The notes below the pieces were generated by a model. The model ran no database searches and was not told where the DNA came from. It saw only the letters and a program-made list of their open reading frames with translations. This document shows, piece after piece, positions 59,271 to 64,000 of a stretch of 64,000 nt of DNA. Made by a program: the position numbers and the translations under genes. The DNA is from Allorhodopirellula solitaria (lineage in GTDB: Bacteria > Planctomycetota > Planctomycetia > Pirellulales > Pirellulaceae): the NCBI RefSeq assembly GCF_007859855.1, contig NZ_SJPK01000001.1, positions 800,091 to 864,090 of the forward strand, written 5' to 3'. Positions within the stretch are counted from its first letter, which is position 1, and the number at the start of each line of letters is the position of its first letter.

Positions 59271-60785
59271 TTACGCGTTTCCTCCAGAATCTTTCTCCGC
59301 GGAGCTCTCCGCGTCGGGTTCCCCCACCGCAGTAGCCGGCTCAGTGACGGGCTCGGAATCACCCGTGGTTGCCGAAACATCCGCGTCTTCGCTGGGGGCG
59401 GAAACACCTTCCTCCACTTCGGCTTGCGAAGTGACTGGCTCGGGCTCCGAATCTTCCGAGACGGGCTCCCCAGCCTCGGCTTCCCCAACTGCAGGCTCTT
59501 CTGCCGCAGGTTCTTCTGCTTTGGGGGTTTCGGGATCGCCTTTCTCCGAAGCAGGCATGTGAGCTTCCATCTCGGCTCGCTCGCGATCCAGCTTCTCGGT
59601 TTCGCGGCGGACGCGACGCTCATCGGCCGCTGCCTTCTCCGCTTCCTCCGCCCGCGCTTCGGCTACCTCGACGATCTCGTCGACTTGCTCCTCGGTCAAT
59701 CCCGCCATTTCGGCGAACTGATCCGGCTCGATCACCGACAGGTCGTCATAGGAGAGATAGCCTTGTTCAACGAGAGTTTGAGCAATTTCTTCGGTAATCC
59801 CTGGGATCTGGCCAAAACCACCGACAGCCCGCTCGATTTGGTCTTCGAGCTCGTTGGCGGTCATGATCTCAATATCCCACCCGCACAACTTACTGGCCAG
59901 CCGCACGTTTTGCCCGCGACGGCCGATGGCGAGAGAGAGCTGATCCTCTTTGACCAACACGATCGCTCGACCGATCATATCACAGAGCAATACCTGGTCG
60001 ACTTCGGCCGGCTGCAACGCGTTGGGGATCAGAACCTCGGGGTCACTATCGTAACGCACGACATCGATGTGCTCGCCAGCGAGTTCTTCGCGGACGGCCT
60101 TGATCCGGCTGCCGCGGTAGCCCACGCAGACCGAAATCGGATCGACTTGGCTATCGTCGCTGCTGACGGCGACCTTGCTGCGGTAGCCAGGCTCCCGAGA
60201 AATCGACTTGATCGCGATGACTTCGTCGTTGAGTTCGGGGATTTCCTGCTCGAAGAGCCGTTGGACGAATTGAGGCCGTGTGCGGCTGAGCACAACCCGG
60301 ACGCGGTTGCCACCCTGGGGGCGGACTTCGTAGACGATCGCACGCACGCGTTCGTTGGCGTGCAAGCTTTCGCCTGGGATCTGCTCGCTCCGGGGCAAGA
60401 TCGCTTCAACGTTTCCCAGGTTCACCGTTGCCACGCCACCATCGGCTCGACCGATGATGCCGCTGACGATCTCACCGATCTGGTCCCGGTATTCGATCAT
60501 CAACGCATCGCGTTCGGCCTCCCGAACACGTTGGATAATGACTTGTTTCGCGGTTTGGGCACCGATACGGCCGATCTGGTCGTCACCGAGGGGCTCGCCT
60601 TCCAAGGCTGCCGTGATCTTCCCATTTTCGCGATTGATCGAGACGACGACATCCGATTCTTCGCCGTACTGCCGTTTGGCGGCGCTCTGGAGAGCCGACT
60701 CAATGGCCTGGAACAACAGCTCAGAATCGATATTTCTCTCTCGATGGAGCGAATCGACGTAACGCAAAATGTCTTGCGGGTTCAT
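59271..60785 (-). CDS. nusA: Transcription factor NusA
   Basis: 504 residues. NusA binds RNA polymerase and nascent RNA and controls pausing, termination and antitermination. The N-terminal domain (about 1-125), S1 (GGVATVNLGNVEAILPRSEQ), KH1 (EPGYRSKVAVSSDDSQVDPI, VGYRGSRIKAVREEL) and KH2 (LSLAIGRRGQNVRLASKLCG) are all present. A helix-hairpin-helix module (PGITEEIAQTLVEQGYLSYD) follows, then an acidic tail of about 120 residues (EEPAAEEPAVGEAEAGEPVS) unusual in length. A candidate leader terminator lies 54 bp upstream. Confidence 0.95.
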   Translation of the reverse strand: MNPQDILRYVDSLHRERNIDSELLFQAIESALQSAAKRQYGEESDVVVSINRENGKITAALEGEPLGDDQIGRIGAQTAKQVIIQRVREAERDALMIEYRDQIGEIVSGIIGRADGGVATVNLGNVEAILPRSEQIPGESLHANERVRAIVYEVRPQGGNRVRVVLSRTRPQFVQRLFEQEIPELNDEVIAIKSISREPGYRSKVAVSSDDSQVDPISVCVGYRGSRIKAVREELAGEHIDVVRYDSDPEVLIPNALQPAEVDQVLLCDMIGRAIVLVKEDQLSLAIGRRGQNVRLASKLCGWDIEIMTANELEDQIERAVGGFGQIPGITEEIAQTLVEQGYLSYDDLSVIEPDQFAEMAGLTEEQVDEIVEVAEARAEEAEKAAADERRVRRETEKLDRERAEMEAHMPASEKGDPETPKAEEPAAEEPAVGEAEAGEPVSEDSEPEPVTSQAEVEEGVSAPSEDADVSATTGDSEPVTEPATAVGEPDAESSAEKDSGGNA

Positions 60786-60838
60786 AGCGACGAGAGATGG
60801 AGAGGAGGATAAAAATATTAGATTTCAGCGGTCCAGGC

Positions 60839-60872
60839 AAAAAAATTAGCCCGGACCAACTAGGGCCCGGGC
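60839..60872 (-). terminator. Candidate leader terminator upstream of nusA
   Basis: On the minus strand GCCCGG (60872-60867) pairs with CCGGGC (60854-60849) around 12 nt, followed by TAATTTTTTT. It lies 54 bp before the nusA start, with no gene ending upstream of it on that strand. It could stop leader transcripts and so allow feedback on nusA, which is inference. Confidence 0.45.
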
Positions 60873-61210
60873 CAACAACGTTTGCCTGAAGTCTGTGTCG
60901 TTGGAGACTATCGGAAGTGCCCGTCAGTGTCAATCCACGTGCGACGAGCAAAACCGTGCTGGCCACCGTCACCGAAAAGGCAAAACTCAGTGAATCAGGA
61001 GAGCGAATCAGGGGGACATGTGTTCACAAAAATGCTGCCGGCGAACCGGTCGTCACGCTTTTCCCGATTCGTTGTCGACGATGCAACGGGGGATTCGGGT
61101 TATCGCTGATGGCTATACCCAGCCGATGCCGATGTTAAGATTATGATAAATTTCCAGCCCGTTGATCGTGAATCCCTCACCAGCCGATGGGATGGGGGAG
61201 ACGATTTCGC
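60873..61210. other. Spacer between divergent nusA and membrane-protein genes
   Basis: No gene is seen; rimP, often next to nusA, is not here. The divergent promoters should lie in this stretch but no strong -10/-35 pair stands out. Confidence 0.5.
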
Positions 61211-62092
61211 ATGAATCAAAAACGCAGGAAGATACCAATCGCGTCTCTCGGTGACACGCAGCCTTGGTTGAAGATGGACGTGAATCAATACAAAGGTTCA
61301 CCTCCGCAACCAACACTCCGCAGCGGTCGTGGGGAAGCATCCCGCGGCGGGCAGCGCGGCGAATCTTCATGGTGGCCCTACCCGTCGGTGGTGCAGGATT
61401 CCGTCTTGATGACAGTCGCCTGCTGTGGCGGACTTTGGGGAATCAGTTGGTGCAGCACCGGAGGCAGTTTCCGCTTATGGCTCACTGGCGAGAACGGCGC
61501 CTTGGAGATGGTCCAGTTACTGATATTGCTGGCAACCGTGGCGGTCGGGTTGGCCGCCGCAACACGAGCGACGGCCTCGCGTTGGCGAACGATCGCCATT
61601 GCGTTGGTGTGCGTGGCCGCGGCCGGGGCCGCTCGAGAGGTCCCCTCGCTCCATTCGCTGACTCGAGGCGACCGAGTCAGCATGGACGCGATGACAGGCG
61701 TGGTCTTTTCAGCACCACGCGAATGGAAGCACTTGGTCGTTGCGGTTGCCGGCTTGGCCTGCTTCGCGCGTGCTGGCTACGCCTGGATCGCCTACTCGGA
61801 GGACAGAAAACTATGGTTATCGCCCGCGTTCATCTGGCCAGCTTTCCCCTTCGCTGCCTGTTTCGTGCTGGCGGAGTCATTCGAGCGATTGCGGTGGGTT
61901 TTCGCCGAAGAGAGTATTGAGGTGTTTGCATACGCCATGATGCTGACCACGGCAGTGTGGGTTGTGCGAAATGCCAGCCCGCTCAACCAGGTCATGTCGA
62001 CCACATCGAGCGCAGCTGAGGAGCCGTTCACGATAAGCTTTCCCACGGAGCCGATCGACCTCCACGCATATCATCATCGCCGCGCGGGTTAG
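61211..62092 (+). CDS. Multi-pass membrane protein of unknown function
   Basis: 293 residues from the ATG at 61211 (MNQKRRKIPIAS); a start at 61274 is also possible. About seven membrane segments between residues 60 and 255 (QDSVLMTVACCGGLWGISW, LLILLATVAVGLAAATRATA, then others). The first 60 residues and last 30 are polar. A conserved-looking ENGALEMVQLL and APREWKH segment lie between segments. No catalytic motif recognised; no clear partner gene. Confidence 0.65.
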   Translation: MNQKRRKIPIASLGDTQPWLKMDVNQYKGSPPQPTLRSGRGEASRGGQRGESSWWPYPSVVQDSVLMTVACCGGLWGISWCSTGGSFRLWLTGENGALEMVQLLILLATVAVGLAAATRATASRWRTIAIALVCVAAAGAAREVPSLHSLTRGDRVSMDAMTGVVFSAPREWKHLVVAVAGLACFARAGYAWIAYSEDRKLWLSPAFIWPAFPFAACFVLAESFERLRWVFAEESIEVFAYAMMLTTAVWVVRNASPLNQVMSTTSSAAEEPFTISFPTEPIDLHAYHHRRAG

Positions 62093-62220
62093 CCTCTCTT
62101 CCTGTCAGCCACCCGCGAAACCGGGGGCCGCCTGTCGGCTGGTTTGACAGGTTTCCATGGTTGGGGACCAGCAATGGAAGCGATCATCCCGCCTCCATTG
62201 CGGATTGCCCGGCATGACAT

Positions 62221-62354
62221 ACCGCATAGCAACGCGTGATCAATAAGTGGCGAATTGAGCGAAAGCTTTTCTGTCGTGGATGAGGCGACGAGTCCTCTCA
62301 ATCCAAGCATCCCGGAAGAGATATTAGAGAATAGCCGTAGCGCCACCCACCGCT
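62221..62354 (-). repeat. Dispersed repeat, copy E, with module X in inverted order
   Basis: Left part reads GATCAATAAGTGGCGAATTG and CTTTTCTG, the reverse complement of module X of copy D; right part is the core in minus orientation ending in GAGAATAGCC. The relative order of X and core differs from copy D, so modules were shuffled. Confidence 0.65.
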
Positions 62355-62456
62355 GTTCGTTGGTCGTGGAACGTCGCCCCCGAAGTGGGTTACAGCCCCC
62401 GCCATGAACGATCTTCTACCCCATTCGGGGTTGGCCATTGCGTTTCGCAACGTATT

Positions 62457-62565
62457 CGGTGGTGTTCGCTTGCGCTCAAACCACCGGCAATTTTCTATTC
62501 ATCCCTGACGGGATACTTCTGGGTATGGAACAGCTCGTTGCTTCGTCCAATACGTCACTTCTTGG
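62457..62565 (+). repeat. Dispersed repeat, copy F
   Basis: Hairpin CGGTGGT (62457-62463) with ACCACCG (62480-62486), then CTATTCATCCCTGACGGGAT, GGTATGGAACAGCTCGTTGC and TTCGTCCAATACGTCACTTC. Close to copy D read on its minus strand. Confidence 0.75.
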
Positions 62566-62568
62566 GCA

Positions 62569-62878
62569 CATCCGGCGGAAGCGTGCGCCCGAGGTTTTCA
62601 AGGCATGGCTCCCGTATCGAAGGATTTATTTGTGGGATGTGATTATCAATTTTAGACTGGCACTGCCGGGAGAAACGTAGCCGATCTCTGCAGAGGTGCG
62701 GGCCTGGCAAGGGATATCTCGGTCGCCAGCGTTTCCCTGCAAAAGCGGTACGCCAATGGTGTTGTCGGTCCCTGGCGCGCGTTTGTTCGTCAGGGACGCA
62801 TTTTTGAACGATCATTGGATACGAGAGCCATGCCTCAAAAAAACTTCCGCTGTGCTCTGCGCACGCTTCCGTCGGATG
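62569..62878. mobile_element. 310-bp element with long imperfect inverted ends (MITE-like)
   Basis: The left end CATCCGGCGGAAGCGTGCGC and the reverse complement of the right end CATCCGACGGAAGCGTGCGC agree in 19 of 20 bases. A second paired block lies further in (AAGGCATGGCTCCCGTATCG at 62600-62619 with its counterpart around 62814-62835). The interior has no coding potential. No clear target-site duplication is seen. Likely a non-autonomous or decayed element. Confidence 0.55.
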
Positions 62879-62902
62879 AACCACTTATTACGCCCCCGCT
62901 GC

Positions 62903-64000
62903 TTAACGCATCAAACGTTCAGCTTGGGTGGCGAGCACGTGGGGTGTATCGAGGCCTTGCAAGAATCCGGTCTCGCCCTGCACGCGGACTCGGCTTCCCA
63001 AGTGGTTTCGGATTTCGACACCTGGAGCCGGCGTGACGTAAGCCACGGTGCGGCCGCCCTGGTCCGTGATAGCAAAGGGCGGTCGATCCGGGTCGGCTGA
63101 GTAAACCTCGACGAGGACACCGGATTGCTCAGCGGTTGCAGGCGTGTTGTCAGCCGGCATGGCTGAGGGAGGCCCGATACTGCTGGCTGGCGACGCACCG
63201 ACGGTGTGCGATGTGGGCAGGATCGACGCCGGGCCGACCACGGTCGGATTGCTGCCTGCCCGGGACACGAACGAGTTATTCGGCGGGCTGGCGAGCGATG
63301 CGACCGCTGGCTGAGCAGCCGGTGGACTGGGAATCCTCGGCGCCGCTGCGAAGGTGGGGGCGTGGGGCAGCGACGTCGTCGCTACGAGCGTGTCCCCATC
63401 GCGGCGGCGGGCGAGCGATTCATACTCTCGAGCACGCTGGGCGAGGTCGCTCATCGAGAACCGCTGGGCAGCGTCCGCGACGATGCGAATTTCTGGGGCC
63501 GATGCTCCCCTCGCCATCAAGTTTGACATAATCGTGGGTAGCGATTCAGGCGTGGCGGCGGCAACGGACTGCTGAACGCCTTCGAGCTGCGCCGCGGTGA
63601 TCGTCCGCAGCTTGGCTGGCTGCAGGGGTTGCCCGGCAAAGCCGCGAGCTGCCAAGGGCGAGACGTCAGCACTGGCGACCATCCGGGGTGCGGACAGGAT
63701 GGCAACCTGAGATTCACTCGAGCGGAATTCTGGGTGCGCCGTTGCCGCTACCGTCTTGGCATTCGGGCCCGGCTCGGCCGACAGGACGCGCGATCCCTGG
63801 CCCGCATCGACCGGTTGAGCGGGTGCGGCATGGGGAGCCGCAGCGACCGGCGGCGAAGGGACTGCGGCGGGCCCTGAGGCGACCGTGGGGGTGGCCGGCG
63901 TCGCCAGCCCGCTGCCGATGGGAACCAGCTCATTGGGTCGGCGGCTCGATCGACCAGTCAACGGCTCGAGTTCACTGAGTTCAGCTTGCTGGCCACTGAC
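62903..64000 (-). CDS. Ala/Pro-rich protein, 5' end outside window
   Basis: The frame is open through 64000, so the N-terminus is missing; at least 365 residues are visible. Most is low-complexity Ala, Pro, Ser and Thr (PAAVPSPPVAAAPHAAPAQP). Two segments look folded: a helical LRTITAAQLEGVQQSVAAAT and RIVADAAQRFSMSDLAQRAREYESLARR, and a C-terminal beta-rich domain of about 70 residues (VLVEVYSADPDRPPFAITDQ ... VRVQGETGFLQGLDTPHVLA), which may be SH3-like. Function unknown. An exported or cell-wall-linked role is possible from the composition, but no signal peptide is in view. Confidence 0.6.
   Translation of the reverse strand, partial: VSGQQAELSELEPLTGRSSRRPNELVPIGSGLATPATPTVASGPAAVPSPPVAAAPHAAPAQPVDAGQGSRVLSAEPGPNAKTVAATAHPEFRSSESQVAILSAPRMVASADVSPLAARGFAGQPLQPAKLRTITAAQLEGVQQSVAAATPESLPTIMSNLMARGASAPEIRIVADAAQRFSMSDLAQRAREYESLARRRDGDTLVATTSLPHAPTFAAAPRIPSPPAAQPAVASLASPPNNSFVSRAGSNPTVVGPASILPTSHTVGASPASSIGPPSAMPADNTPATAEQSGVLVEVYSADPDRPPFAITDQGGRTVAYVTPAPGVEIRNHLGSRVRVQGETGFLQGLDTPHVLATQAERLMR

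Larger units (their letters stand above)
62093..62902. other. Gene-free stretch with mosaic repeats and a 310-bp element
   Basis: Contains copy E of the repeat family, copy F, a module CCATTCGGGGTTGGC that recalls CCAATTCGGGGTCGGC near 8770, and the inverted-end element at 62569-62878. No credible gene. Confidence 0.65.

Noticed and set aside
59247-60812. 521-codon open frame on the + strand across nusA
   Set aside because: It is the mirror of a well-conserved nusA; high GC at third positions opens antisense frames. No family resemblance.

Overview
The window looks like a piece of a planctomycete chromosome, most like the Pirellulaceae (Rhodopirellula and relatives). The marks are a DUF1559 protein with a prepilin-type N-terminus, DUF1573 and DUF4159 proteins, a MoxR/DUF58/BatA-type operon, an isolated flagellar M-ring gene, weak or absent Shine-Dalgarno sites, fairly high GC, and small shuffled intergenic repeats. 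Placement rests on gene content read by eye; no database search was possible. No rRNA, tRNA or CRISPR array was found.

Layout. 1-1240: end of an SGNH-type hydrolase, then a transposase scar. 1241-4970 (+): lipase-like hydrolase, ribosome-rescue hydrolase ArfB, a UVR-motif protein and a RegB-type sensor kinase. 5010-6266 (-): an odd Tat-signal, zinc-ribbon signal peptidase I homologue. 6416-8523 (+): kinase-like ATPase fragment protein and FliF. 8524-9100: repeats. 9101-14105 (-): three-gene ABC-2 export operon. 14305-16685: folC and a phosphopantetheinyl transferase, tail to tail. 17132-18646 (+): pseudo-receiver, panD, maf. 18728-20421 (+): DUF1573 protein and RNase H. 20553-23951 (-): FKBP lipoprotein, two ABC-2 permeases, Gfo/Idh/MocA oxidoreductase. 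24057-27476 (+): mfd. 27758-30107 (-): QueD/PTPS, membrane protein, HPF. 30255-33898 (+): M48 protease and three tandem AIM24 proteins. 34662-35501 (+): CsbD and a PRC-barrel protein, then a terminator.

35925-51260 (-) is the most striking block. Eight tightly packed, mostly overlapping genes encode a TPR metalloprotease, DUF4159 protein, MoxR ATPase, DUF58 protein, BatA/VWA protein, a giant coiled-coil membrane protein, a VWA/amidotransferase-fold membrane protein and a secreted caspase/legumain-like protein with an EF-hand-like loop. This reads as one envelope-associated chaperone/protease machine.

51805-53275 (+): DUF1559 protein and a small lipoprotein. 53357-60785 (-): nusA, infB, rbfA, an endonuclease III-like protein with a histone-like tail, and yebC, preceded by a possible leader terminator and without rimP next to nusA. 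61211-62092 (+): a membrane protein. 62093-62902: mosaic repeats and a 310-bp element with long inverted ends. The last gene (-) runs off the window.

Most of the window is housekeeping. The parts worth attention are the MoxR-caspase operon, the AIM24 trio, the unusual signal peptidase, the shuffled intergenic repeats and the inverted-end element.
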